The position numbers and the translations under genes were made by a program. A stretch of 64,000 bases of DNA from Clostridium sp. 26_21. Lineage in GTDB: Bacteria > Bacillota > Clostridia > TANB77 > CAG-508. Below the pieces are notes generated by a model. The model was not told the DNA's origin and searched no databases. It was given only the letters and a program-made list of their open reading frames with translations. The stretch covers positions 118,399-182,398 of the forward strand of contig MNRO01000021.1 in NCBI GenBank assembly GCA_001915995.1. The letters are read 5' to 3'. Shown here piece after piece: positions 34,030 through 41,940 of this stretch (positions within the stretch are counted from its first letter, which is position 1; every line of letters starts with the position of its first letter).

Positions 34030-34476
34030 CTATTCAGCTTTTTCTGATGTTTCAACAACAGTTTCTGTAGCTTCTGCAACTGGTTCTTCTGCTAAATCTT
34101 CTTTAACAACGATTTCTTTGTTTTCAATTCTAGCTCCAACCATTTCTTTTGTCTTAGAAGCTTTTCCTGTTCTCTCTCTTAAGTAGTATAATTTAGCTCT
34201 TCTAGCTTTACCAACTCTAACTACTTCTACTTTTTCAACTAATGGTGAATGGATTAAGAATGTTTTTTCAACTCCTACACCATAAGAGATTTTTCTTACT
34301 GTAAATGTAGCGTTAACTCCTCCACCTTGTTTTTTAATTATAATTCCTTCAAATACTTGGATTCTTTCTTTGTTTCCTTCTTTGATTTTAACATGTACTC
34401 TTACTGTATTTCCAACTTTTAAATCTGGAATAGTATTTTTTAATTGTTCATGTTCTATTGATTTTATGATATCCAT
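34030..34476 (-). CDS. rplS: Ribosomal protein L19 with acidic C-terminal extension
   Basis: L19 sits at the subunit interface of the 50S. The core ([80 protein letters not shown]) is canonical. The usual protein ends around residue 115-120; here ~30 more residues follow ([20 protein letters not shown], then EKAE), strongly acidic. The start is ATG 34476 after GGAGG; longer in-frame extension runs through the L19 leader and is not translated. Last gene of the ylxM-ffh-rpsP-khpA-rimM-trmD-rplS operon. Confidence 0.96.
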   Translation of the reverse strand: MDIIKSIEHEQLKNTIPDLKVGNTVRVHVKIKEGNKERIQVFEGIIIKKQGGGVNATFTVRKISYGVGVEKTFLIHSPLVEKVEVVRVGKARRAKLYYLRERTGKASKTKEMVGARIENKEIVVKEDLAEEPVAEATETVVETSEKAE

Positions 34477-34499
34477 CGTATTTACCTCCTTCTTTCTTC

Positions 34500-34537
34500 G
34501 TACAAGCGGTGCACTGGAATTGTTTTGCACTTTGTAC
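34500..34537 (-). ncRNA. L19 leader-like RNA hairpin
   Basis: Between trmD and rplS, GTACAA (34537-34532 on the minus strand) pairs with TTGTAC (34505-34500), and inside it GTGCA (34530-34526) pairs with TGCAC (34513-34509). This nested two-stem hairpin directly before the rplS ribosome-binding site matches the known Firmicute L19 leader, an autoregulatory ribosomal-protein binding element. Confidence 0.65.
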
Positions 34538-34541
34538 ATAA

Positions 34542-35270
34542 TTATTTTATATCTTTTTTAGATTTTATTTCATCTAAATATTTTTTATCTTTTTCAGATA
34601 ATTCTACATTTTCTAAAAGCTCTGGTCTTTTATAATATGTATTTTTTAAAGCTTGATATCTTCTCCATTTATTGATATTTTCGTGATGACCTGATTGTAA
34701 AATTTCTGGTACCTTTACACCTTCAAAGGTTTCTGGTCTTGTATATTGTGGATATTCAAGAATTCCTTGTGAAAATGATTCTTCAGATGTTGAACCATTA
34801 CTTAAAACTCCTTCTACATATCTACTTACAGAATCTATTAATACCATTGCTGGAAGTTCCCCTCCTGTTAGTACATAGTTTCCTATAGATATTTCCTCAT
34901 CTACTATTTTGTCTAATACTCTCTGATCTATTCCTTCATAATGTCCACAAAGTAGAATAAGATGTTCTTCTTTACTTAATTCTTCTACCTTTTTTTGATT
35001 TAAGACTTGTCCTTGTGGTGACATATATATAACTTTAGCATTTGTTTTTTTTATAGATTTATATGCATTATATATAACATCTGCTTGCATTACCATACCT
35101 GCACCACCACCATATGGTGTGTCATCAACTTTTTTGTGCTTATTTTCTGAAAAGTCTCTAATATTTATTAAATTAACTTCTATTAGTTTATTTTCTTCTG
35201 CTCTTCCTAGAATGCTTTGCTTAACAGGCTCAAACATTTCAGGAAATAGTGTAAGCACATCAAATTTCAT
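34542..35270 (-). CDS. trmD: tRNA (guanine-N1-)-methyltransferase
   Basis: TrmD methylates G37 of tRNAs to prevent frameshifting. This SPOUT enzyme of 242 residues begins [13 protein letters not shown]. It shows the knot-forming [14 protein letters not shown] (about 110-123), [20 protein letters not shown] (about 129-148) and the linker [20 protein letters not shown] with catalytic Asp region. Length and order (rimM-trmD-rplS) are canonical. Ribosome-binding site is GAGGAA. Confidence 0.97.
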   Translation of the reverse strand: MKFDVLTLFPEMFEPVKQSILGRAEENKLIEVNLINIRDFSENKHKKVDDTPYGGGAGMVMQADVIYNAYKSIKKTNAKVIYMSPQGQVLNQKKVEELSKEEHLILLCGHYEGIDQRVLDKIVDEEISIGNYVLTGGELPAMVLIDSVSRYVEGVLSNGSTSEESFSQGILEYPQYTRPETFEGVKVPEILQSGHHENINKWRRYQALKNTYYKRPELLENVELSEKDKKYLDEIKSKKDIK

Positions 35271-35285
35271 ACATTCCTCAACTTT

Positions 35286-35792
35286 CTAAATCAATCCTGG
35301 TATTAGATGAACTGTAATTTTTCCACCTTCCAAATCGACATTTTTTATAACATCTTTTATTCCTGGTAGTAAAACTTGTTTTCCTAATTCATCTTTTATT
35401 ACATATATGTCATTTGCTCCTGTATTATAGATATCATCAACTTTTCCTAGTAGTTTTCCTTCTTCTGTATAAACTTCCAATCCAATTAAATCTACTATAT
35501 AATATGTTCCTTCTTCAAGTGGAACAGCATGTTCTCTATCTACTTCAAGATAAGCATTTCTTAGTAAATCTGCTTGTTCTGGTGTATTTATGCCTTCAAG
35601 CTTTATCAATACCATATTTTTATGATATCTTACTCCTTCTACTTTATAAAGTTTTGATTCTTTTTTAGATTTAACATATACTTCTTCTAAGTCGTCAAAT
35701 CTTGTTATATCATTTGTAAAAGGTGTTACTTTAATTTCTCCTTTTATTCCATGTGTATTAACAATTTGACCTATTTCTAGCTTTTTTTTCAT
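35286..35792 (-). CDS. rimM: 16S rRNA processing protein RimM
   Basis: RimM assists 30S head maturation through S19. The 168-residue product starts IGQIVNTHGIKGEIKVTPFT (family signature), contains RYHKNMVLIKLEGI and a C-terminal PRC-barrel with YYIVDLIGLEVYTEEGKLLG (about 105-124), DIYNTGANDIYVIK and LLPGIKDVI, and ends VHLIPGLI. It lies 15 bases upstream of trmD in the conserved operon. Confidence 0.96.
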   Translation of the reverse strand: MKKKLEIGQIVNTHGIKGEIKVTPFTNDITRFDDLEEVYVKSKKESKLYKVEGVRYHKNMVLIKLEGINTPEQADLLRNAYLEVDREHAVPLEEGTYYIVDLIGLEVYTEEGKLLGKVDDIYNTGANDIYVIKDELGKQVLLPGIKDVIKNVDLEGGKITVHLIPGLI

Positions 35793-35822
35793 TTTTTACC
35801 ATTCCTTTCATGGTAAATTTAT

Positions 35823-36053
35823 CTATCCAATAAATTCAACATTTACTTTTTTGTCTTTTTTTCCAGCAACTGCTTTCATTACTGTTCTGATAGATTGAGC
35901 TATTTTTCCTTGTTTTCCAATTACTTTTCCAAAGTCTTCATCAGCTACTTTTACTTCGAAAACTATTGATTTTTCATTTTCAACTTCTTTTATTTCAACA
36001 GCATCTTTATTGTTTACTAAGTTTTTGATTATAACTTCTAAAACTTCTTTCAT
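35823..36053 (-). CDS. khpA: KH-domain RNA-binding protein KhpA
   Basis: The 76-residue single KH domain has the binding motif GKVIGKQGKIAQSIRTVMKA (about 43-62), where GKQG is the GxxG loop. KhpA, with KhpB/Jag, binds RNA and influences cell-wall growth in Firmicutes. Its place between rpsP and rimM is conserved (B. subtilis ylqC). Ribosome-binding site GGAGG. Confidence 0.94.
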   Translation of the reverse strand: MKEVLEVIIKNLVNNKDAVEIKEVENEKSIVFEVKVADEDFGKVIGKQGKIAQSIRTVMKAVAGKKDKKVNVEFIG

Positions 36054-36088
36054 AATCTTTCCTCCAACATAATATTTTTTTCAAAAAA

Positions 36089-36319
36089 TTATGCGTTTTT
36101 GATTAATGCTTTTACTGTTTCTGTTGGTTGTGCACCATTTTTCATCCATTGTTCTAATTTTTCTTTATTTAATACTATTGTAGATGGTTCTGTCATTGGA
36201 TCATATGTTCCAATTTGTTCAATTATTTTTCCATCTCTTGGAGATCTAGAATCAGCTACTACTATATGATAGAATGGAGCTTTTTTCTTTCCTTCTCTTT
36301 GTAATCTTATTTTTACCAT
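36089..36319 (-). CDS. rpsP: Ribosomal protein S16
   Basis: The 76-residue 30S protein begins [20 protein letters not shown], has [20 protein letters not shown] and ends [11 protein letters not shown]. Length is typical. It follows ffh and precedes khpA in the conserved SRP/ribosome operon. Confidence 0.97.
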   Translation of the reverse strand: MVKIRLQREGKKKAPFYHIVVADSRSPRDGKIIEQIGTYDPMTEPSTIVLNKEKLEQWMKNGAQPTETVKALIKNA

Positions 36320-36404
36320 TTTAATTTCACCTCTTTCTGAATTAAAATTTCTGTATTTAGAAATTTTAGATTTTTATATATAAAATATAAAATTAATAAC
36401 TTAT

Positions 36405-37766
36405 TTAAAATTTGAAGTCTTTGAACTCTTTCATATCGTCCATATTCATACTTTTCATCATTTTTCTCATACTACCTTTATCATTTTTTAATTTTTTCAT
36501 CATTTTTTGTGTCATTTCAAATGAATTTATGAATTTGTTTACATCTTGTACTTGTGTTCCACTTCCTTTTGCAATACGTAATCTTCTACTTCCATTTAAG
36601 ATTTTTACATTTCTTTTTTCCTGTTTTGTCATTGAACATATTATTGCTTCAACTTTGTCAAATTCTTTATCATCAATGTTTAAATCTTTTATTTTATTCA
36701 TTCCTGGTATCATTTTTAATATTGATGAGAATGATCCCATTTTCTTTACTTGACGTATTTGTGCTAAATAGTCATCTAAATCTAATTCATTTTTACGTAA
36801 TTGCTTTTCTAATTTTTCAGCATCTTCTTCTGATATAGCTTCTTCTGCTTTTTCAATTATTGAAAGCACATCTCCCATTCCTAAAATTCTTGATGTCATT
36901 CTTTCTGGATTAAATACTTCTATATCATTTAATTTTTCACCTGTTGCTGCAAATTTTATTGGCTTTCCTGTTACTTTTTTTACTGAAAGTGCTGCACCAC
37001 CACGTGTATCTCCATCTAGTTTTGTTAATATAACTCCGTCAATTCCAACATTTTCATTAAATGTTTGTGCAATGTTTACTGCATCTTGACCTGTCATTGA
37101 GTCAACTACTAATAATATTTCGTGTGGTTTTATATTTGTTTTTAGATCTTTTAATTCTTGCATTAACTCTTCATCTATATGTAGACGTCCAGCTGTATCT
37201 AATATAACTACATCATTTAGTTTTGACATTGCAACACTCATTGCTTGCTTTGCAATATGTACAACATCTTTTGATTGTTCATTTGCATATACAGGTATAT
37301 TTAATTGTGCTCCAACAACTTGTAATTGTTTTATAGCTGCTGGTCTATAAATATCACATGCAACTAGCAATGGTTTCTTACCTTGTTTCCTTAATAGATT
37401 TGCTAACTTTCCTGCTGTAGTTGTTTTACCAGAACCTTGAAGTCCAACTAGCATTATTATTGTTGGTGGGTTTGGTGTAAAATTTATTTTACTTTCTGTT
37501 CCACCTAATAGTTCTATCATTTCATCTTTAACAATTTTTATTACTTGTTGACCTGGTGTTAATGATTTCATAACATCTTGTCCTAAAGCTTTTTCTTGAA
37601 TGTTTGCTATAAATTCTTTTACTATTTTATAGTTTACATCAGCTTCTAATAATGCTAATTTTACTTCTCTTAGCATTTCTTTTAAGTCAGATTCTGTTAT
37701 TCTGGCTTTTCCTCTTAGTTTTCTTGTTATTTCCTGAAATCTTGATGATAGTCCTTCAAATGCCAT
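36405..37766 (-). CDS. ffh: Signal recognition particle protein Ffh
   Basis: Ffh binds signal peptides of nascent membrane proteins with the 4.5S RNA and docks with FtsY. The 453-residue product has N domain (FEGLSSRFQEITRKLRG), the G1 motif MLVGLQGSGKTTTAGKLA (about 103-120), DTAGR (about 188), TKLDGDTRGGAAL (about 246-258) and an M domain. The M domain contains the RNA-binding KRNVKILNGSRRLRIAKGSG (about 378-397) and a methionine-rich end. Start after GGAGG. Canonical placement after ylxM. Confidence 0.98.
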   Translation of the reverse strand: MAFEGLSSRFQEITRKLRGKARITESDLKEMLREVKLALLEADVNYKIVKEFIANIQEKALGQDVMKSLTPGQQVIKIVKDEMIELLGGTESKINFTPNPPTIIMLVGLQGSGKTTTAGKLANLLRKQGKKPLLVACDIYRPAAIKQLQVVGAQLNIPVYANEQSKDVVHIAKQAMSVAMSKLNDVVILDTAGRLHIDEELMQELKDLKTNIKPHEILLVVDSMTGQDAVNIAQTFNENVGIDGVILTKLDGDTRGGAALSVKKVTGKPIKFAATGEKLNDIEVFNPERMTSRILGMGDVLSIIEKAEEAISEEDAEKLEKQLRKNELDLDDYLAQIRQVKKMGSFSSILKMIPGMNKIKDLNIDDKEFDKVEAIICSMTKQEKRNVKILNGSRRLRIAKGSGTQVQDVNKFINSFEMTQKMMKKLKNDKGSMRKMMKSMNMDDMKEFKDFKF

Positions 37767-37788
37767 ATTTGCCTCCTAATTCTTTTGT

Positions 37789-38136
37789 TTATACTAAACA
37801 ATTTAATTCTTTTTTAACTTCTTCTAATATATTATTAACTTTTTCATCTGATGAATCTTCATGTATTTTATTAAGTTGTGCTAATATATTTTCGATTTGT
37901 TTCTCTTGATTCATTGTCTTCTTCATAAACAATAGCTTTTCTTCATATTCGAAAAGTTTCTTTTCCCCCTTTTTTATGATATCTCTTACTCCTTGCCTTG
38001 TTATTCCATCATTTTGTGCTATTTCTGCTAATGACAAGTCTTCATTGCAGTAGTAGTCTATGTATTCTTTTTGTTTTTCTGTTAATAGTTCTCCATATAT
38101 TTGCCATAACATACTTATTTCAATTTTTTTATCCAC
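37789..38136 (-). CDS. ylxM: YlxM/p13-family SRP operon regulator
   Basis: The 115-residue product has a helix-turn-helix of sigma-70 region 4 type: LTEKQKEYIDYYCNEDLSLA (about 18-37), then EIAQNDGITRQGVRDIIKKG. YlxM proteins are encoded just before ffh and modulate SRP function. The start is GTG 38136, nine bases after AGGAG. The tail (about 75-115) is an acidic helix, normal for the family. First gene of the operon, behind its own promoter. Confidence 0.92.
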   Translation of the reverse strand: MDKKIEISMLWQIYGELLTEKQKEYIDYYCNEDLSLAEIAQNDGITRQGVRDIIKKGEKKLFEYEEKLLFMKKTMNQEKQIENILAQLNKIHEDSSDEKVNNILEEVKKELNCLV

Positions 38137-38200
38137 TTTCTACCACTCCTATTTTCTAAAGTGATACCTTATAATGTTAAATAAGGTGTAATGCTAATAT

Positions 38201-38229
38201 ACTTTACACCTTTTTTGCTAATTTGTCAA
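38201..38229 (-). promoter_or_regulatory. Promoter of the ylxM-ffh-...-rplS operon with overlapping dyad
   Basis: TTGACA (38229-38224), 17-base spacer, TAAAGT (38206-38201) on the minus strand. A dyad AAGGTGTAA/TTACACCTT (arms near 38183-38191 and 38204-38212) overlaps the -10 box and start site, so it could be an operator or upstream terminator. Confidence 0.6.
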
Positions 38230-38278
38230 GTGGTTTAAGGATTTTTTTCCATTTTTATTACTATAAAGCCCAAAAAAG

Positions 38279-38305
38279 GAAACAACTAATTAAAGTTGCT
38301 CCCTT
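38279..38305 (-). terminator. Probable terminator of veg
   Basis: An AGCAACT/AGTTGTT-type stem at the veg stop codon is followed on the minus strand by TTCCTTTTTTGGG. Confidence 0.5.
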
Positions 38306-38598
38306 ACATATTTTCTTTTTTTTGTTTGAAATACCTCTGGTGGTATTATTGGATTAAATCCTTCGCCATCAAATACATCTAACTCTATTGTTCTTGTTAG
38401 TAGGTCAGTATATGTATATGATGCGGTTCTATTGTTTTCCTCATATTTAACAACAAAAAGGTTGCTATATACTTTTTCTATTGTTCCTTCTTTTTCAAAT
38501 TCCTTGCTTCTGCCTAATGAGCCTTTCACAATAATCTTTTGACCAATTTTGTCTGTAATGTCTGTTTTTAAACTTGAAATATCAGTTCTACAAATCAT
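38290..38598 (-). CDS. veg: Veg family protein (biofilm-related regulator)
   Basis: The 102-residue product aligns with B. subtilis Veg (DUF1021): ISSLKTDITDKIGQKIIVKG (about 6-25), KEGTIEKVYSNLFVVKYEEN and SYTYTDLLTRTIEL are the family patches (SYSYADILTETVEL in Bacillus). Veg stimulates biofilm matrix genes and is also linked to spore germination. About 17 residues extend beyond the usual C-terminus (IPPEVFQTKKRKYVREQL). The GTG at 38607 lies in the AGGTG ribosome-binding site, so ATG 38598 is chosen. Downstream of yabG, the same neighbour as in B. subtilis. Confidence 0.9.
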   Translation of the reverse strand: MICRTDISSLKTDITDKIGQKIIVKGSLGRSKEFEKEGTIEKVYSNLFVVKYEENNRTASYTYTDLLTRTIELDVFDGEGFNPIIPPEVFQTKKRKYVREQL

Positions 38599-38629
38599 TA
38601 GATTCACCTACTTTGCTTAAGATGAGCCA

Positions 38630-38658
38630 AGTATATCATCTGAAAAGGTATTTGTCAA
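38630..38658 (-). promoter_or_regulatory. Sigma-A promoter for veg
   Basis: TTGACA (38658-38653), 17-base spacer, TATACT (38635-38630) with an extended TGA. veg is known as a very strong vegetative promoter in B. subtilis. Confidence 0.85.
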
Positions 38659-38716
38659 AGACTGTAAATTTATGTCGATATCTTGTATTCTTAGAAACGC
38701 AATGTTTTTGTGTTTT

Positions 38717-38755
38717 GTTACATAATTATTACTTTTTTGTTACATTTTTGTTACA
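38717..38755. repeat. Three phased GTTACA repeats upstream of veg
   Basis: GTTACA occurs at 38717-38722, 38739-38744 and 38750-38755, spaced 22 and 11 bases, that is on the same helical face. They lie between the yabG stop and the veg promoter. Confidence 0.45.
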
Positions 38756-38760
38756 TTTTT

Positions 38761-39573
38761 TTATAAAACGATTATATTCTTTTTTCCTTTTGCTCCAATT
38801 CCATCAACTCCTCTTTTCCCATCCCTTAATTCATTTTCAAAATCATCTATTGTTATATATTTTCTATTGTCCGTCTGTGCAACATTTTTGGCAACAATTA
38901 ATGGATCTAGAAAATCTATTAATATTCTTGCTGGTGATGATGCAAAATTTGCTCCTGCTGATATTAATGCTTCAAAATAGCTTTGACAAGCTCCTGCGAA
39001 AATCACTAAATTTTTTTTACTTATTTTTTCAAATTCTCTTGCCTGCTTAACAGTTTCTGCAAAATGTCTTGAGTTTCTATAATTAAATATATCATTTGTG
39101 GCATTGTTCTTTATCATACCATCATGTCCTGTAATAACTAATATATCAGGATTATATATAAAAAGTAATTGTTTAACAACCTTAGCTTGTTTATTTTCTG
39201 GTATATTTTTTACTATTGCATTTAATCCTACTTTTTTATAGTACATCACAGATTTACTAGCATACTTTTTATCACCATCTAAATGTAATATTTTTCCCAT
39301 TTTTATTATTTCTTTTATTCTTTCGTCATGATTTGTTTTTATATTAATTTTGCTTATTCTTTCTATAAAAAAATCTTCACATCTTTCTTTTTCATTACAA
39401 CTTATTAGTGTAAGATCTTGTATTTCTGCATCTGCCTCTATCCTTACATCTACCCCTTTTAGTATTGCAATCTTTTTATTGTTTGATGTTTTTAATATTT
39501 TTATGACTGTAAATATTATATCATTATTATATGAATTTCTGGTTACTATATCTCCTTTTCTTATTTTTCGCAT
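38761..39573 (-). CDS. yabG: Sporulation-specific protease YabG
   Basis: The 270-residue product matches YabG, the cysteine protease that trims spore-coat proteins (and Csp proteins in Clostridioides). Motifs are RKIRKGDIVTRNSYNNDIIF (residues 2-21), HLDGDKKY, NPDILVITGHDG (about 140-151), FNYRNSRHF, VIFAGACQSYFEALISAGAN (about 187-206; contains the catalytic-type Cys) and SSPARILIDFLDP. Presence implies the organism forms spores. The ribosome-binding site is weak (AGGAAAC far upstream). yabG-veg is the conserved order. Confidence 0.95.
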   Translation of the reverse strand: MRKIRKGDIVTRNSYNNDIIFTVIKILKTSNNKKIAILKGVDVRIEADAEIQDLTLISCNEKERCEDFFIERISKINIKTNHDERIKEIIKMGKILHLDGDKKYASKSVMYYKKVGLNAIVKNIPENKQAKVVKQLLFIYNPDILVITGHDGMIKNNATNDIFNYRNSRHFAETVKQAREFEKISKKNLVIFAGACQSYFEALISAGANFASSPARILIDFLDPLIVAKNVAQTDNRKYITIDDFENELRDGKRGVDGIGAKGKKNIIVL

Positions 39574-39612
39574 TTTTTCTATACTAGTTTCCTAGTTTTC
39601 TCCTTATAACAT

Positions 39613-39646
39613 AATATAGAGAAGAGTTAAAACTCTTCTCTATATT
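39613..39646 (-). terminator. Long dyad downstream of the pilin/FGE-like gene
   Basis: A perfect 16-bp stem (39613-39628 with 39631-39646), probably a terminator although the following T tract is poor on the minus strand. Confidence 0.6.
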
Positions 39647-39674
39647 GTATGACATTAGTATTTTTATGTTACCT

Positions 39675-40571
39675 TTACTTCAAGAATAATGTTATACGAA
39701 AGCAAGCATTAGCATAACTATCATGCCCACTTCCAACATCATATCTACCACTTAATTCGTTTGAATACCTTAAAATATATATTTCTGAAGTTCCAGGATT
39801 TATTTCCGTTGTAAATTCTTGAGCAAATCCTCTTATAACTATATTAAATTTATTCGCAGTATTTTTCATATAATTTATTGCTGTATCTAATGCATAACTT
39901 GAACACAAATATGTTGAAGTTCCTGTATAGTTATTTCCAAATTGTTTAGATAAATTATATGCTTTAGTTAAAATTACTTTTCCATACTTTTCTTGACTCT
40001 GTTTTACAACTATTTTATCTCCACTTTTTCCAGTTTCATATCTTCCTATATAATATCCACCATATTTTTCAACACTTTCTTTTTCAGCATTTATTTGTGC
40101 TACTATTTCTTTAGAGAATTCAGCATTTATCCCATTATTTTTATCATCATCTGAATATGTAACATTTGGATCTGTTAATGTTAGTTCATCTTTAGTTGCC
40201 CTAGTATTACCATCTACTTCTACACTCCATTCTGTTCTTTTATATTGTACTTTTCCACTTACTGCATCTTTAGTACATGGAATCCATACAAATTCATTTC
40301 CATTAGCATCAGATACCACAAGCCCATTTTTTATTACATTTTCATTACTTTTTTGTGATACATAAAAACCATTAGGAATTGGTGCTTCATCTCCATTTAT
40401 GTCTTTATATGTAGTATATCCTCTATAATTATCTTGGATTTGCCTAATTTCCTCTTCAGTTTCTTGCAATTTTCCAACTGTTCCAACATATTGACTCATA
40501 AGTACTATAACAAAAAATAAACATGCTACTAAAACATATAATGAGATTGAACCATTTTCATTTTTTTTCAT
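39675..40571 (-). CDS. Pilin-like (type II pseudopilin N-terminus) protein with FGE-sulfatase-like domain
   Basis: From ATG 40571 the product is 298 residues. It starts MKKNENGSISLYVLVACLFF, a short basic leader plus a hydrophobic helix like a class III prepilin/pseudopilin. A spacer helix (QETEEEIRQIQDNYRGY) follows. The rest resembles the formylglycine-generating/SUMF1-like domains of clostridial surface proteins: PIPNGFYVSQKS, NGNEFVWIPCTKD (about 95-107), GGYYIGRYETG (about 190-200) and an end DVGSGHDSYANACFRITLFL. No enzymatic activity is implied; such domains are thought to act as C-type-lectin-like surface folds. The first ATG (40595) precedes the GGAGG site. It is a single gene with no pilus-assembly genes nearby. 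Confidence 0.75.
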   Translation of the reverse strand: MKKNENGSISLYVLVACLFFVIVLMSQYVGTVGKLQETEEEIRQIQDNYRGYTTYKDINGDEAPIPNGFYVSQKSNENVIKNGLVVSDANGNEFVWIPCTKDAVSGKVQYKRTEWSVEVDGNTRATKDELTLTDPNVTYSDDDKNNGINAEFSKEIVAQINAEKESVEKYGGYYIGRYETGKSGDKIVVKQSQEKYGKVILTKAYNLSKQFGNNYTGTSTYLCSSYALDTAINYMKNTANKFNIVIRGFAQEFTTEINPGTSEIYILRYSNELSGRYDVGSGHDSYANACFRITLFLK

Positions 40572-40644
40572 TTGTTTTCCTCCATCTCGTCTCAAAATCT
40601 AATAAAAGTATATCAATATCAAACAAAAAATGCAATACTTTTTC

Positions 40645-40673
40645 TTTACTTCCATAAAATTCCGTGATATAAT
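40645..40673 (+). promoter_or_regulatory. Sigma-A promoter for the DUF4364-nth unit
   Basis: TTTACT (40645-40650), 17-base spacer, TATAAT (40668-40673) with extended TGA. Confidence 0.75.
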
Positions 40674-40706
40674 ATTGAAGAAAATCCTAACTTAAGGAGG
40701 CAGTTT

Positions 40707-41258
40707 ATGGAACAACAAAATAAAGAGTTAGCAGAAGATAAAGTTTTGATCTTATATTTATTAAATAAAATATTTGATGGAATTAAAAATGATAATTTAT
40801 ATAAAATAGTTTCTAGTTCAAAAGACATAAACTATTTTTATTTTCAAGAACTTATTGCAGATTTAATGTCAGCAAATTTGATTTGCTCTTTTGAACAAGA
40901 TGAAGAATCTTTTATAAAAATAACAACTGAAGGAAAAAACGCACTTGAACTTACAAAATCACTTTTGCCAGGGTTATTAAAATTAAAAGCTGATACTATA
41001 TTTAAAGAAGAAAATTCTAATATTGTTGAAGAATCTTCTGTTGTTACAGAATTTATCCCAAAAGATGAGAATAATTATACAATTACATGCAAAATAGTTG
41101 AACAAAATGAAACAATTTTTGAAGTATCTGTATATGCAGCCTCAAGAGAAAAAGCAAAACAAATATCTGATAATTGGAAATCAAACGCAACAACACTTTA
41201 TCCACAAATATTAGAACTACTTTCTAATAATAAGGATGGTGCTAATATCAATGAATAA
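40707..41258 (+). CDS. DUF4364-family protein (winged-helix-like)
   Basis: The 183-residue product begins with a probable winged helix: KVLILYLLNKIFDGIKNDNL (about 13-32), YFYFQELIADLMSANLICSF (about 46-65), then ITTEGKNALEL. A second, beta-rich domain includes NYTITCKIVEQNETIFEVSV (about 125-144) and ends in YPQILELLSNN. This two-part layout matches DUF4364, a clostridial family of unknown function, probably regulatory. Ribosome-binding site GGAGG. It overlaps nth by eight bases (ATGAATAA), indicating translational coupling. Confidence 0.8.
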   Translation: MEQQNKELAEDKVLILYLLNKIFDGIKNDNLYKIVSSSKDINYFYFQELIADLMSANLICSFEQDEESFIKITTEGKNALELTKSLLPGLLKLKADTIFKEENSNIVEESSVVTEFIPKDENNYTITCKIVEQNETIFEVSVYAASREKAKQISDNWKSNATTLYPQILELLSNNKDGANINE

Positions 41259-41898
41259 ATCTGAAATAATAGATTTTGTAAATATCTTAAAACAAACATA
41301 TCCAGATGCAAAATGTAGTTTGGATTTTGAGACACCATTTCAACTTGCCATTGCTGTTATGCTTTCAGCACAATGTACAGACGAAAGAGTAAATAAAACT
41401 ACACCAACACTTTTTGAAAGATGTAAAACTATTGAAGATTTTGAAAATATTGATATTAATGAACTTGAAAATATTATACATCCTTGTGGATTTTATAAAA
41501 ATAAAGCCAAAAATATTAAACTTTGTGCAAAACAAGTTATAGAAAATTTCAATGGTAAACTTCCTCATGCAATGCCTGAACTTTTAACATTAGCTGGCAT
41601 CGGCAGAAAAAGTGCTAATGTTATTATGTTAGAAGCCTTTGGAATTGCTGAAGGTATTGCTGTTGATACACATGCTAAAAGAATTTCTAATAGAATAGGT
41701 CTTTCAAATGAATCTGAACCAGAAAAAATCGAACAAGATTTAATTAAAATTTTTCCAAAAGAAACCTTAAAAGATATTAACCATCTTTTTATGTGGCTCG
41801 GAAGAAACACTTGTGAAGCAAGAACTCCTCATTGTGATTCGTGTTCCGTTAAACAATATTGTAATTTTTATAAGAAAAATAATCAAAGTTATACATAA
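41251..41898 (+). CDS. nth: Endonuclease III
   Basis: Nth removes oxidised pyrimidines and cleaves abasic sites. The product (215 residues from ATG 41251) has AVMLSAQCTDERVNKTTP (about 33-50), the HhH motif LAGIGRKSANVIMLEAFG (about 111-128) with catalytic Lys, VDTHAKRISNRIGL with catalytic Asp (about 135), and the 4Fe-4S cluster C-x6-C-x2-C-x5-C (CEARTPHCDSCSVKQYC, about 189-205). The upstream ATG (41236) abuts the AAGGATG sequence; 41251 gives a family-like N-terminus and the overlap with the preceding gene. Confidence 0.95.
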   Translation: MNKSEIIDFVNILKQTYPDAKCSLDFETPFQLAIAVMLSAQCTDERVNKTTPTLFERCKTIEDFENIDINELENIIHPCGFYKNKAKNIKLCAKQVIENFNGKLPHAMPELLTLAGIGRKSANVIMLEAFGIAEGIAVDTHAKRISNRIGLSNESEPEKIEQDLIKIFPKETLKDINHLFMWLGRNTCEARTPHCDSCSVKQYCNFYKKNNQSYT

Positions 41899-41940
41899 AT
41901 TAAATCGGCTTTCATATATATTATATATGGAGGCTTTTTT

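Noticed and set aside
34477..34539. Extended rplS start at 34539
   Set aside because: It would translate the L19 leader hairpin; GGAGG precedes ATG 34476 and the protein then matches L19 from its first residues.
38717..38755. CRISPR-like array from the GTTACA repeats
   Set aside because: The repeats are only 6 bases with no spacers of constant length; no cas genes are present.
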